DNA of 64,000 nt. Origin: UBA6144 sp964399165. Lineage in GTDB: Bacteria > Bdellovibrionota > Bacteriovoracia > Bacteriovoracales > Bacteriovoracaceae. The DNA lies in NCBI GenBank assembly GCA_964399165.1, contig CAYNPO010000008.1:1-64000 (forward strand), given 5' to 3'. The notes under the pieces were generated by a model. That model made no database searches. It was not told where the DNA came from and saw only the letters and a program-made list of their open reading frames with translations. How positions within the stretch are numbered: position 1 is the first letter of the stretch; each line of letters starts with the position of its first letter. Shown here piece by piece: positions 56,189 to 64,000 of the stretch. A program made the translations under genes and the position numbers.

Positions 56189-57883
56189 ATGGAAACCACA
56201 GAAACAAGCCACGAAAACACCGCCTCCCAAACCCCAGTCGCCGAAACGGCACCGATCGCCGAAGCGGCTCCCGCGCCCGAACTCGATTGGTCAGACCTGG
56301 GTCTTGCCCCAGAGCTGCTGGAATTGATCGCCAAGGCCGGGTACCGCCGTCCCACGCCGGTACAGGCCCAGTCCATCCCCCTGGTGGTGGCGGGCAACGA
56401 CGTGCTGGTTTCCTCACAGACCGGCTCAGGCAAGACCGCCAGCTTCGTGCTCCCCACCGTCCAGCGTTTCAAGGGGCGTGACGGGACTTTCATCCTCGCC
56501 CTCTCCCCCACCCGTGAGATCGCCCAACAGACCGGCGCCGTGTTCGAGACCTTCGGTGCGCCCCTGGGCCTGCGGACCGTGGTGTGCATCGGCGGCGCCA
56601 GCATCCCCCTGGAAAAGGAGGCACTCGCTTCCTCCCCACATATCATCGTCGCCACTCCCGGCCGCCTGTGCGACCACCTCGAGCGCGGCAACGTGTGGCT
56701 GGACTTCATCCAGTGCCTCATCTTTGACGAGGCCGACCGCATGCTCGACATGGGCTTTCAAACCCAGATCGACATGATCACCGAGCAGATCCCCAAGGAA
56801 CGCCAGACGCTCATGTTCTCCGCCACCTTCGCCCCCAGCGTGGAGCGGCTGGCCCGCAATGCCATGAGGGACCCCAAGCAGGTCACCATCGGCAAGACCA
56901 ACGCCACCGCGCCCAAAATCGAGCAAGACCTGCTGTGGATGCCGGAAGAGAAAAAATTAGGCGCCCTCATGCGGATCATGCGCGAGGAATCCGGCACCAT
57001 CATCGTGTTCGCCCGCTCAAAAGAACGCGTGTCCCAGATTTGGCGCTCGCTCCATGCCAAGAAAATCTACGAAGCCACTTACATCCACTCCGACTGCACC
57101 CAGGAGCACCGCGAGGGTGCCATCGCCGACTTCAAGTCTGGCAAGTTCCGCGTGCTCATTGCCACCGACGTGGCCGGCCGTGGGATCGACGTGGAGTCCG
57201 TGGGCCACGTGGTGAACTTCGACATCCCCCGCGAGGCCGAGGACTACGTCCACCGCATCGGCCGCACCGGCCGCGCCGGGAAAACCGGCCGCGCCACCAG
57301 CTTCGCCATCCCTCATAAAGACGAAGAGGGCGTGCGCGCCATCGAAAAGCTGCTGGGGATTCCCTCCCCCGAGCGCCCTCCCCGCGAAGCGCGGGCGGAA
57401 GGCCAGACTGACCGTCCCCGCCGTGAGGGCGAGCGCCGTGACGGACGCCGCGACGGTGGTCGGGGCCGTGATGGAGAACGCCGTCCCCGTTCCGGGGGCC
57501 AAGAGGCCCGTGGCCCACGTCAAGAGCGCGGTCCGCGTCCCGAAGGGCAGCCGACCGACAGCCAGCGCGAGCCTCGTTTCGTGCTCAACCCAGACGGCAC
57601 CCCGGTGCTCGGTCCTGACGGACAACCGCTTCTCAAGCGGCGTCGCAGCCGGGGTGGCCGCGGGCGTAGCCGCGGGGAGGAGCGCGCTCCTCGCGCGGAG
57701 GGCCAGCAGACCCACACCCGTGGGCCTCGTCCCCATGGCGAGGGCGAGCGTCCCCGCCGGGACGGGCGGCCCCACGAGGGACAGCGCCGTCCAGGCGCTG
57801 AAACCCGTCAGGCGGCGGCTCCCCTCCCCCCCAAGAAAACGGGCGGCTTCATGGGCTGGGTGAAAAGCCTCTTCGGCGGCTGA
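56189..57883 (+). CDS. DEAD-box RNA helicase with Arg/Gly-rich tail
   Basis: A 564-aa protein. Motifs: RPTPVQAQSIPLVVAGND (Q), SSQTGSGKT (I), PTREIA, TPGRLC, DEADRMLD (II), SATFAP (III), GRGIDVESVGHVVNFDIP (V), HRIGRTGRAG (VI). Before the core lies an acidic/Thr-rich N-terminus; the last 170 residues are RR-E-RDGRR and RPRxEGQ type repeats. The tail ends with MGWVKSLFGG, close to the upstream gene's MGWFKK. The two are old duplicates in one operon; the stop overlaps the arfB ATG (TGATG). Confidence 0.93.
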   Translation: METTETSHENTASQTPVAETAPIAEAAPAPELDWSDLGLAPELLELIAKAGYRRPTPVQAQSIPLVVAGNDVLVSSQTGSGKTASFVLPTVQRFKGRDGTFILALSPTREIAQQTGAVFETFGAPLGLRTVVCIGGASIPLEKEALASSPHIIVATPGRLCDHLERGNVWLDFIQCLIFDEADRMLDMGFQTQIDMITEQIPKERQTLMFSATFAPSVERLARNAMRDPKQVTIGKTNATAPKIEQDLLWMPEEKKLGALMRIMREESGTIIVFARSKERVSQIWRSLHAKKIYEATYIHSDCTQEHREGAIADFKSGKFRVLIATDVAGRGIDVESVGHVVNFDIPREAEDYVHRIGRTGRAGKTGRATSFAIPHKDEEGVRAIEKLLGIPSPERPPREARAEGQTDRPRREGERRDGRRDGGRGRDGERRPRSGGQEARGPRQERGPRPEGQPTDSQREPRFVLNPDGTPVLGPDGQPLLKRRRSRGGRGRSRGEERAPRAEGQQTHTRGPRPHGEGERPRRDGRPHEGQRRPGAETRQAAAPLPPKKTGGFMGWVKSLFGG

Positions 57884-58275
57884 TGCCCATCCCCGTTGAC
57901 GAAGTCACGTTCAGCTTCGCCCGCAGCTCCGGCGCGGGCGGACAAAACGTGAACAAGGTGAATTCCAAGGCCCAGCTCCACTGGGACCTGGAGGCCTCGT
58001 CTTCCGTGCCCGCCCCCGTGAAGGAGCGCTTCCGCGCCTTGCACGGACAGTACCTCACGGCCAACGGCGTGGTCACGCTCACCTGCCAGGAACACCGCTC
58101 TCAGAAGGCCAACATGGACGCGTGCTTGGCGAAGCTGGAGGAACTCATGGCGGCCGCGCGCCGAGTTCCCAAAACCCGCAAGAAAACCAAACCCACCCGG
58201 GGCTCCGTGGAGCGCCGGCTGCAGGGTAAGCGCCGGGACTCCGAGAAAAAGCGTGGGCGTCGGGGGGAGTGGTGA
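57883..58275 (+). CDS. arfB: Alternative ribosome-rescue factor ArfB (YaeJ-type)
   Basis: A 130-aa protein. FARSSGAGGQNVNKVNSKAQ holds the GGQ peptidyl-tRNA hydrolysis motif; a C-terminal basic tail (RGSVERRLQGKRRD) that enters the empty mRNA channel of stalled ribosomes is typical of ArfB. It starts inside the helicase stop (TGATG) and its TGA overlaps the GTG of the next gene, so it is translated in step with both. Confidence 0.93.
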   Translation: MPIPVDEVTFSFARSSGAGGQNVNKVNSKAQLHWDLEASSSVPAPVKERFRALHGQYLTANGVVTLTCQEHRSQKANMDACLAKLEELMAAARRVPKTRKKTKPTRGSVERRLQGKRRDSEKKRGRRGEW

Positions 58276-58898
58276 AGAAGCGCCCCATCGACCGGGAGTA
58301 TTGGGAGACCCAGTATTCTGATCCCGCCAGCATCGATGGCATCGGCAACGTGAAGGACCACTCCCGCTATCTCACGGCGTTCTTCAACCTGGAAGGCGTG
58401 CCGGTCAGAAGCCTCATCGACCTGGGTTTTGGGCCGGGAGTGTTGTTCAAAGAGATGATCCGCGCTTTCCACCCGGATTGGGCCGTAGGTCTTGAGCCCT
58501 CCGCCCACGTCTTCCGCCGTTTCCGCCACCCTACCGCGCGCGTGCGCCAGGAGGACATCCTCACCTGGTGCAGGCGTAAGGGCGAGAAACGCGTCTACGA
58601 CCTCGGAATATGTACCTCGGTGCTGCAATACTTGAGTGACAACGAAATCCGGGAGGCCCTCCCGGTCATCGCCCGGCGGGTGCGCTGGCTCTATCTGACC
58701 GTCCCCACCGACGTGGAGTATCGCCGCCAATCCAAGGAGCTACGTTTCGCCGACCCGTGGGCCATCCCTCGTACGCGGGAACGCTACCATCGGCTCTTGC
58801 GTCCCCACTTCACCTTCCTCTCCACCCGCTTGCTGGAGAGCAAGCACCATCACGACGAGCGCAGCACTCCCTTCAACGACCTCCTCTTCCGGTTTTAG
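58272..58898 (+). CDS. Class I methyltransferase, unknown substrate
   Basis: A 208-aa protein beginning KKRPIDREYWETQYSD. Motif I is SLIDLGFGPGVLF, and later DLGICTSVLQYLSD is the catalytic-site region of a Rossmann methyltransferase. A His-rich end (SKHHHDERS) is present. GTG 58272 overlaps the arfB TGA. It is fourth in the helicase-ArfB operon and could act on rRNA or a ribosome-linked target; that rests on context only. Confidence 0.75.
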   Translation: MKKRPIDREYWETQYSDPASIDGIGNVKDHSRYLTAFFNLEGVPVRSLIDLGFGPGVLFKEMIRAFHPDWAVGLEPSAHVFRRFRHPTARVRQEDILTWCRRKGEKRVYDLGICTSVLQYLSDNEIREALPVIARRVRWLYLTVPTDVEYRRQSKELRFADPWAIPRTRERYHRLLRPHFTFLSTRLLESKHHHDERSTPFNDLLFRF

Positions 58899-59035
58899 GC
58901 GCGGCCTAGACGGGCCTTCCCCTCCACAATCTCTTCATACTTTACACAGGCCTAAGACGACTGGACGTACCGCGCAGGAGGAAAACTGGCGGGAAAGGCC
59001 GGGCTGCACATCCGGCTTAAACTTAAGGAGCTACC

Positions 59036-59641
59036 ATGAGATTGCTCATTCTGTTGACCGGCATCATTGTTTTCCTCTCACTGCTCAACACCAACTTCGC
59101 CCACGCGGGCGTGTTCGTGGAACCGGGAGTGACCTACGAGAAAGGCGACGGCGAACTGGACTTCCCCGATCCCTTCGGGGGCACTTCCGCAGACGTGGAC
59201 GGCTTCGGGGTGATGGCGAGAGTGGGGTTTGATTTCGGCAACATGCTCTGGGTGGGCGCCGACGGCCGCTACTCACGCCCCGAGCTCGACAACGAGGATT
59301 ACAAGGCGGACGCCACTTCCTGGAACTACGGTCCCACCGCGGGCCTGCAAATGCCGACCCCGTTGGGCCTGCGCGTGTGGGGGACGTGGGTGCTCGACGG
59401 CAAACTTGACCCCGAAGAGGAGGACCAACTGGACGTGAGGTTCGAGAAGGCGCGCGGTTACCGCGTTGGCGTCGGCGTCAAGTTGGCCATCGTGAGCGTC
59501 AACCTTGAATACCAGCAACTCAAGTATGACAAGGCGGTGCTCGAGGAAATCGGTCCCTTTAATCCCGGCACCGAATTCGACGACGTCGACGGCACCAACG
59601 ACTCATGGATCCTGAGCGCGAGCTTCCCCATCGGGCTGTAG
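59036..59641 (+). CDS. Outer-membrane beta-barrel protein
   Basis: A 201-aa protein: signal peptide ending NFAHA, then alternating polar and hydrophobic strands (GVFVEPGVTYEKG, VMARVGFDFG, LWVGADGRYS, VNLEYQQLKYD) and the end WILSASFPIGL. It is a small 8-strand-type barrel. No terminal Phe. AAGGAG precedes ATG. The 137 bases upstream contain CATACTTTACACAGG as a possible -10 area. Role as porin or structural OMP is unknown. Confidence 0.8.
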   Translation: MRLLILLTGIIVFLSLLNTNFAHAGVFVEPGVTYEKGDGELDFPDPFGGTSADVDGFGVMARVGFDFGNMLWVGADGRYSRPELDNEDYKADATSWNYGPTAGLQMPTPLGLRVWGTWVLDGKLDPEEEDQLDVRFEKARGYRVGVGVKLAIVSVNLEYQQLKYDKAVLEEIGPFNPGTEFDDVDGTNDSWILSASFPIGL

Positions 59642-59754
59642 GCCGAGACAAGCGTTCGGGTCAGTGGGCCGTCATGGCGATGTCCACCCCCCTTGGCTTT
59701 TCCCCCAATGGGAGCGGGCCTTAGGATGGGGGGGACATGCCATGAGGAGGCCCC

Positions 59755-60363
59755 ATGGAAAACACGAAGATTTCTTTGCATGGAAAGAAGGTCGCGATCC
59801 TCGCCACCGATGGCTTCGAGGAATCCGAATTCTTCTCCCCCTTGGAAGCGCTGGAAGACGCCGGCGCCCAAGTGGAGGTCGTTTCGCCCCAAGAGGGGAA
59901 AATCCGCTCCTGGTCCCATCATGATTGGAGCCGTTCAGCCGCGGTGGACCGTCCCTTGTCGGCCGCCAATCCGGCCGACTACGACGCCTTGGTGCTCCCC
60001 GGGGGCGTGATCAACGCCGATAGCCTGCGGACCGATCCCAAAGCGGTGGAGTTCGCGGGTGGCTTCTTCGAGGCGGGCAAGCCGGTGGCCGCCATCTGCC
60101 ACGCGGCCTGGCTCCTGATCGAGGGCGGACACGTGAAGGGCAAACGCATGACGTCCTGGCCCTCACTCAAAAGCGACCTCGCCAACGCGGGCGCTGATTG
60201 GGTTGACGAGGAAGTGGTGGTGGATGAGGGACTGGTCACGTCCCGCAAGCCTCAAGACCTACCCGCCTTCAACGCCCGCTTGCTGGAGGAGATCGCCGAA
60301 GGCATCCACCGGCCCGATCCCCGCCTCACCGCCCAACGCCATCTGGGGGAATTGCCCCATTAG
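59755..60363 (+). CDS. DJ-1/PfpI family protein with cysteine
   Basis: A 202-aa protein. It begins KKVAILATDGFEESEF, has DALVLPGG and the nucleophile elbow PVAAICHAAW with Cys115. PfpI/DJ-1 family proteins are proteases, glyoxalases/deglycases or stress chaperones. GAGGAGG precedes ATG 59755. It starts a four-gene operon with a second PfpI-like gene 8 bases later, then a histidine kinase. A role in stress response is likely. Confidence 0.9.
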   Translation: MENTKISLHGKKVAILATDGFEESEFFSPLEALEDAGAQVEVVSPQEGKIRSWSHHDWSRSAAVDRPLSAANPADYDALVLPGGVINADSLRTDPKAVEFAGGFFEAGKPVAAICHAAWLLIEGGHVKGKRMTSWPSLKSDLANAGADWVDEEVVVDEGLVTSRKPQDLPAFNARLLEEIAEGIHRPDPRLTAQRHLGELPH

Positions 60364-60371
60364 GAGGTCCC

Positions 60372-60974
60372 ATGCCCAAGCGGGGGGACAGCTTGAGCCA
60401 CATGCGCATCGCCATCATGGCCAGCGACGGGTTCGACGAGTCCAGTCTGCTGGCGGTGAAGGACTTCCTTGAGTCGGAAGGGGCGCACGTGGTGGTGGTC
60501 GGGCCCCGCGCTGGGCGCATCACGTCCTGGCGGGACGCCGACTGGGGGGGAGACCTGAGCGTAGGCCTGACCCTGGAGGCTTTGCGGACGGCGGACTTCC
60601 ACGGGCTCTTCATTCCGGGAGGTGTGCTGAGCGCCGATGAGCTGCGCGGCCAGCTCCGAGCGGTGGAACTGGTGGGACTTTTTGCGGCCGCGGGCAAACC
60701 CGTGGCCACGCTCGGTCACGGCGTGTGGCTACCCATGGAGGCGCAGCTGGTACGCAACCACCGCATCACCTCCTTGGAACGCCTGCGCGGGGAAATCCGC
60801 AACGCCGGCGGCACCTGGGTGGACCAGGACGTGGTGGACGATGGGGCCCTCCTCACGGGGGGAGAGCCCGATGCCGTCACCTTCGGAAAACGCTTCGCCC
60901 GCAAGCTCCTGGAGTCCCCGCGACGTCCCCATCTCCCCGCCTTCACCCACGAATCCGACAGTTCGGTGCACTGA
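60372..60974 (+). CDS. PfpI-like protein without the nucleophile cysteine
   Basis: A 200-aa protein parallel to the upstream gene: MRIAIMASDGFDESSL, LFIPGG and PVATLGHGVW, where Gly115 takes the place of Cys115 of the neighbour. It therefore cannot use the usual thiol chemistry. It could be a partner subunit or ligand-sensing form. A His-rich end follows. The stop overlaps the histidine-kinase ATG (TGATG), suggesting that both proteins belong to one signalling unit. Confidence 0.88.
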   Translation: MPKRGDSLSHMRIAIMASDGFDESSLLAVKDFLESEGAHVVVVGPRAGRITSWRDADWGGDLSVGLTLEALRTADFHGLFIPGGVLSADELRGQLRAVELVGLFAAAGKPVATLGHGVWLPMEAQLVRNHRITSLERLRGEIRNAGGTWVDQDVVDDGALLTGGEPDAVTFGKRFARKLLESPRRPHLPAFTHESDSSVH

Positions 60975-63241
60975 TGAAGACGCTGCTCAAATCCCCGGTG
61001 GTGGCAGTCGCCCTGGCCTTCCTCACTGGTTACTTCTTCGCCGGCTCTATCCCGCACGAATGGCAAGCGGCTCCCTGGATAGCCGGGGCGGCGGCGAGCG
61101 CCCTCTTCGTCTGGGGACTCCTGCGGGCGGGCCACACCAAAACGCGGGGCAAGATCCAGGACTCGCGACATTTCCTCGACTCGGTGATCGAGAACATCCC
61201 CAACATGATCTTCGTGAAAGATGCGCGGGAATTGCGCTTTGTACGGTTCAACCGGGCGGGGGAAGAACTCCTGGGTCGCTCACGCCAGGAACTCGTGGGC
61301 AAGAATGACTTCGACCTCTTCCCCCGTGAGCAAGCGGAGTTCTTTACGAAGAAGGACCGGGCCGTGCTGGATAACCGCACGTTGCTAGACATTCCCGAGG
61401 AGCCGCTGGAGACCCCGAACGGCACGCGCTACCTCCATACCCGTAAGATCCCCCTGCTGGACGACAACGGCGTGCCCCAGTACCTCCTGGGCATTTCCGA
61501 GGACATCACCCAGAAGAAAGAGGCGGAGCGCCAGCGAATGCAGCTCATCGAGGCCCAGGCGGACCGCAACGAGGCCGAGCGCACGGCCTCTCGCCTTTCC
61601 TTCTTGGCCGAGGCCAGCGCCGCCCTCAACGCTTCACTGGATCTGCGTGAAACCCTCCACCGATTCGCCAAGGTCGTGGTACGCCACATGGCCGACCGCT
61701 GCGCCGTGGACCTGCAGGACGAGGAGCAACGGGTGCTGGAACGGGTGGTGGAAGTCACATCCCCGGGCCGCATGCAGAACGGGGAAAGCGACAAGGAGGA
61801 GGGCAAGGCCGTGGGCAAGGCCTGGGAAAGCAAGGTCCCCGAACTGCGCACGCGCGACCACCTCTCCGTCATGGCCATTCCCTTGCTCCTCGATGGCAAA
61901 CCCACCGGCGTCCTCACATTGGCCAGCGACGGACGGGAGTATGGCGGGCTTGACCTTTCCGTGGCCCAGGATTTGGCGGGCCGGGTGGCCATGGCCATGG
62001 AAAACGCCAAGCTCTTCGCCAAGGCCCAGGACGCCAACCGGGCCAAAAGTTCTTTCCTGGCGAACATGAGCCACGAGGTGCGCACGCCCCTGGGCGCCAT
62101 GCTGGGCTTCGCCGAGCTTGCCCTGGAGGATCCCGAACTCTCGGAACAGCAGCGCCAACACCTCACCACCATCATGCGCAACGGGCAGCTCCTGCTGCGG
62201 ATCGTGGACGAGGTGCTCGATCTGGCGAAAGTGGAGTCGGCGCACCTGAGCGTGGAAGAGAGCGACTTCTCCCTCTCCAAGCTCATCAGCGACGTGGAAA
62301 GCCTGCTCGCGCTCAAGGCCGGCCAAAAAGGCCTGCGCCTGCGGGTGAAAACCCTCGGCGAGGTTCCCGCGGCCGTGCGCACCGATCCCCAGCGCCTGCG
62401 CCAAATCCTCATCAACATGGTGGGGAACGCCATCAAGTTCACGGAGGTGGGCGAAGTGCGCTTGGAGATCGCCTGCCATCCCGACGGCAAGGGACATGGC
62501 CAATTGGAGTTCACCGTCATCGACACCGGCATCGGCATCCCCACGCGGGAGGCGGAAAAGCTCTTCCACCCCTTCGTCCAGGCCGACGCCACCATGGCCA
62601 GGCGCTACGGGGGCACCGGGTTGGGGCTCTTCCTCTCGCGCAAGTTGGCGCGGCTTCTGGGCGGCGACGTGGAGCTGGTCTCCAGCGAACCCGGCAAAGG
62701 CAGCCGCTTCCGCATCACACTGCACGTGGGACTCCCTCCCGCCCTCGTCTCCACCGCCCTGTCCGCGCGGCAGCCTTTCCGTCCCCTCACCGGCAACGTG
62801 CTGGTGGTGGACGACTCCCACGAAAACCGCGTGTTGGTGGAGGCCTTCCTGCGTCACATGGGCGTGCGCTCGCAAGTGGCCTCCGACGGCCGGCGGGGCG
62901 TGGATAAAGCGCTGGAGGGCGGCTTCGACCTCGTGCTCATGGACTTGCAGATGCCAGTGATGGACGGTTTTGAGGCCCTGGAGATCCTGCGCCAGCGCGG
63001 GTATACCGGTCCCGTGGTGGCACTCACCGCCCACGCGATGAAAGGAGACCGCGAGCGCTGCTTGGAAAGCGGGTTCGACGACTACCTCTGCAAGCCCATA
63101 AACCGGCAAGCCCTGGAGGAATGCCTTTCCACTTACCTCTCCCCCGCTTCTTCCTTGGACAACGACGCCACCCGTGGCTATGATGGCTCATGGCCACCTC
63201 CCCCCGCGTCGGCAAAGTCGATCCGACCATCGCCGCATTGA
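60974..63241 (+). CDS. Hybrid histidine kinase (TM-PAS-GAF-HisKA-HATPase-REC)
   Basis: A 755-aa protein. Two TM segments lie in the first 50 residues, followed by a PAS domain (SVIENIPNMIFVKD...HFLDSV type), then a GAF-like part, HisKA with FLANMSHEVRTPLGAM, HATPase (NMVGNAIKFTE, DTGIGIP, GGTGLGL), and a receiver (VVDDSHENR, LVLMDLQMPVMDG, KPINRQALE). It senses an envelope or redox signal through PAS/GAF and passes phosphate to its own receiver. Coupled to the PfpI-like gene. Its 3' end overlaps the next gene by 52 bases. Confidence 0.93.
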   Translation: MKTLLKSPVVAVALAFLTGYFFAGSIPHEWQAAPWIAGAAASALFVWGLLRAGHTKTRGKIQDSRHFLDSVIENIPNMIFVKDARELRFVRFNRAGEELLGRSRQELVGKNDFDLFPREQAEFFTKKDRAVLDNRTLLDIPEEPLETPNGTRYLHTRKIPLLDDNGVPQYLLGISEDITQKKEAERQRMQLIEAQADRNEAERTASRLSFLAEASAALNASLDLRETLHRFAKVVVRHMADRCAVDLQDEEQRVLERVVEVTSPGRMQNGESDKEEGKAVGKAWESKVPELRTRDHLSVMAIPLLLDGKPTGVLTLASDGREYGGLDLSVAQDLAGRVAMAMENAKLFAKAQDANRAKSSFLANMSHEVRTPLGAMLGFAELALEDPELSEQQRQHLTTIMRNGQLLLRIVDEVLDLAKVESAHLSVEESDFSLSKLISDVESLLALKAGQKGLRLRVKTLGEVPAAVRTDPQRLRQILINMVGNAIKFTEVGEVRLEIACHPDGKGHGQLEFTVIDTGIGIPTREAEKLFHPFVQADATMARRYGGTGLGLFLSRKLARLLGGDVELVSSEPGKGSRFRITLHVGLPPALVSTALSARQPFRPLTGNVLVVDDSHENRVLVEAFLRHMGVRSQVASDGRRGVDKALEGGFDLVLMDLQMPVMDGFEALEILRQRGYTGPVVALTAHAMKGDRERCLESGFDDYLCKPINRQALEECLSTYLSPASSLDNDATRGYDGSWPPPPASAKSIRPSPH
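63179..63184 (+). promoter_or_regulatory. -10-like TATGAT, leaderless start
   Basis: TATGAT (5 of 6) ends 5 bases before ATG 63190, inside the kinase gene. No Shine-Dalgarno is present. Confidence 0.4.
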
Positions 63242-63495
63242 TGACCACCATGCTGCCCGGACTGGGCCAACTCATGCGCGGACGCCCCATGCCCGGGGTG
63301 TTGTGGGCCTTTTTCGTCGGCTTTGGTTACCTGGCTTTCCTGTGGGCCGGCATCGCCCTCCATGTCCTCTGCATCCTGGACGCCGGACTGGCCAACCGCG
63401 AAGGTGACCTGCCCCTCTCCAAAAATCCCGCTTGGTGGGGCGCCCTGGCCCTGGTGGTGGCTCTCGCCGCTTACCTTCTGTACCGGAACCTCTAG
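63190..63495 (+). CDS. Small TM2-like membrane protein
   Basis: A 101-aa protein: TIAALMTTMLPGLGQLMRG followed by a TM (LWAFFVGFGYLAFLWAGIAL) and a last TM (WGALALVVALAAYLLY). PGLGQ is typical of TM2-type small membrane proteins. The ATG at 63190 is preferred because the family begins with that hydrophobic PGLGQ region; a TGATG at 63241 could give an 84-aa form starting within the kinase stop. Function unknown. Confidence 0.7.
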   Translation: MATSPRVGKVDPTIAALMTTMLPGLGQLMRGRPMPGVLWAFFVGFGYLAFLWAGIALHVLCILDAGLANREGDLPLSKNPAWWGALALVVALAAYLLYRNL

Positions 63496-63575
63496 CGTTT
63501 TTTGCCTCCCGCGCCCTGTCTTGCGCCCACCCCGCTTCCCCCTAGGATGGTAGTAACCTTTGAAGGAGGACTCTC

Positions 63576-63845
63576 ATGTCAAAATGGACCGCTCAAGTAC
63601 AGGTCAAATGGACCAAAGACGCACCCGTGAACGAGAACTGGAACTGGCTCAAAAAGTGGAAAGAAGTGAAGTGGGCCGCCTCCACCATGGGCGAATGGGA
63701 CATGGTCCTATGGGTGGACGTGAAGACCCCGGAAGAGCTGGAGAAGTTCGTCCACGACAAGCTGTGGGCGAAGAAATGGGTCTCCGATACCAAGTCGACT
63801 TGGACGAAGGAAGTTTGGAACAACTGGGGCAAAAAAGCGGCGTGA
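63576..63845 (+). CDS. Tryptophan-rich stand-alone RAM-like (AsnC C-terminal) protein
   Basis: An 89-aa protein with 13 tryptophans and many lysines. The pattern STMGEWDMVLWVDVKTPEEL, FVHDKLWAKKWV, DTKSTWTKE matches the ligand-binding RAM domain of Lrp/AsnC proteins (a beta-alpha-beta fold where TGxYDl and TxT occur) but there is no helix-turn-helix. AAGGAGGA precedes the ATG. No DNA binding is expected; it may bind a small molecule and form rings like other RAM proteins. The Trp excess is unusual. Confidence 0.65.
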   Translation: MSKWTAQVQVKWTKDAPVNENWNWLKKWKEVKWAASTMGEWDMVLWVDVKTPEELEKFVHDKLWAKKWVSDTKSTWTKEVWNNWGKKAA

Positions 63846-64000
63846 GCCGCCTCCCCTATCTCGGCGGAATAGAATCGGGGAAGTTGGCGTTCACCCACCT
63901 CACCACGTCCCCCCGGCTCATTCCCCTCGCCCGCAAGGTGTCTTCCACGCGGGCCAGCGTTCGTAGGGCGCTGGCCCGCTTACCTTGGCACCATAGGTCC
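63842..64000 (+). CDS. Possible 5' part of a gene cut by the window edge
   Basis: GTG 63842 overlaps the stop of the RAM-like gene (GTGA) and the frame stays open for 53 codons to the last base. The product is very Arg/Leu/Ser-rich (RALARLPWHH near the edge). A perfect 11-bp stem (GCGGGCCAGCG at 63949-63959, CGCTGGCCCGC at 63969-63979) lies inside it, so a non-coding role is also possible. Low support. Confidence 0.25.
   Translation, partial: MSRLPYLGGIESGKLAFTHLTTSPRLIPLARKVSSTRASVRRALARLPWHHRS

Overview
The window is GC-rich and gene-dense, and looks like a free-standing chromosomal scaffold of a Gram-negative bacterium. A 10-N gap at 45455-45464 shows that it is a draft assembly. Evidence for a Gram-negative envelope includes an ExbB/ExbD pair, an outer-membrane beta-barrel protein, lipoproteins, and very many small secreted proteins with clean signal peptides. 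The TIGR02147 (DUF4423) helix-turn-helix proteins and the abundance of secreted orphans and proteases suggest Bdellovibrionota or a related 'deltaproteobacterial' lineage; this is inference. I saw no transposase, integrase, phage gene or CRISPR array.

Layout. 1-5766: a cassette array of TIGR02147 regulators with four paralogous secreted proteins (GNGG start, HExxYK motif), plus a small convergent antisense gene. 6009-11635: secreted orphan, yaiI, alpha/beta-hydrolase, BPL_N-type exported protein, ExbB/ExbD, M1 aminopeptidase. 11708-17667: tRNA-Arg(CCT), two lipoproteins (one a 1124-aa GLUG-type protein), YceI with a divergent MarR regulator, tRNA-Thr(CGT) with a duplicated tail. 17818-21813: five methyltransferases including cmoA-cmoB (tRNA U34 modification). 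21874-35148: gluQ, amidohydrolase, a multi-spanning membrane protein, two trypsin-like proteases, DedA, DUF2237, an ABC-F protein and secreted orphans.

35317-39426 is a tandem array of five secreted proteins that share two cysteine modules; the first member carries a huge Pro/Arg/Asp/Gly repeat. It is followed by 39621-42034: a 26-codon peptide gene, a stand-alone LanM-type dehydratase domain and a stand-alone LanC-like cyclase, that is, a split class II lanthipeptide-like locus. 42027-50606: msrB, then a tight reverse-strand operon mmsA-URC1-URC4-upp-udk for uracil breakdown and salvage, a YbiT-like ABC-F with a degenerate second ATPase site, and an exported nucleoside hydrolase. 50662-58898: Uup-type ABC-F, a secreted metzincin-like protease, and an operon of two DEAD-box helicases, arfB and a methyltransferase. 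59036-64000: OM barrel protein, two DJ-1/PfpI paralogs (the second without its cysteine), a hybrid histidine kinase, a small membrane protein and a tryptophan-rich RAM-like protein.

Two general habits stand out. Genes are packed with ATGA, GTGA or TGATG stop/start overlaps. About ten genes have a -10-like hexamer ending only 5-9 bases before the ATG with no Shine-Dalgarno sequence, which suggests frequent leaderless transcription. The best candidates for an undescribed system are the cysteine-module array (35317-39426), the split lanthipeptide-like locus (39621-42034), and the TIGR02147/secreted-protein cassette with its antisense micro-gene (1-5766).
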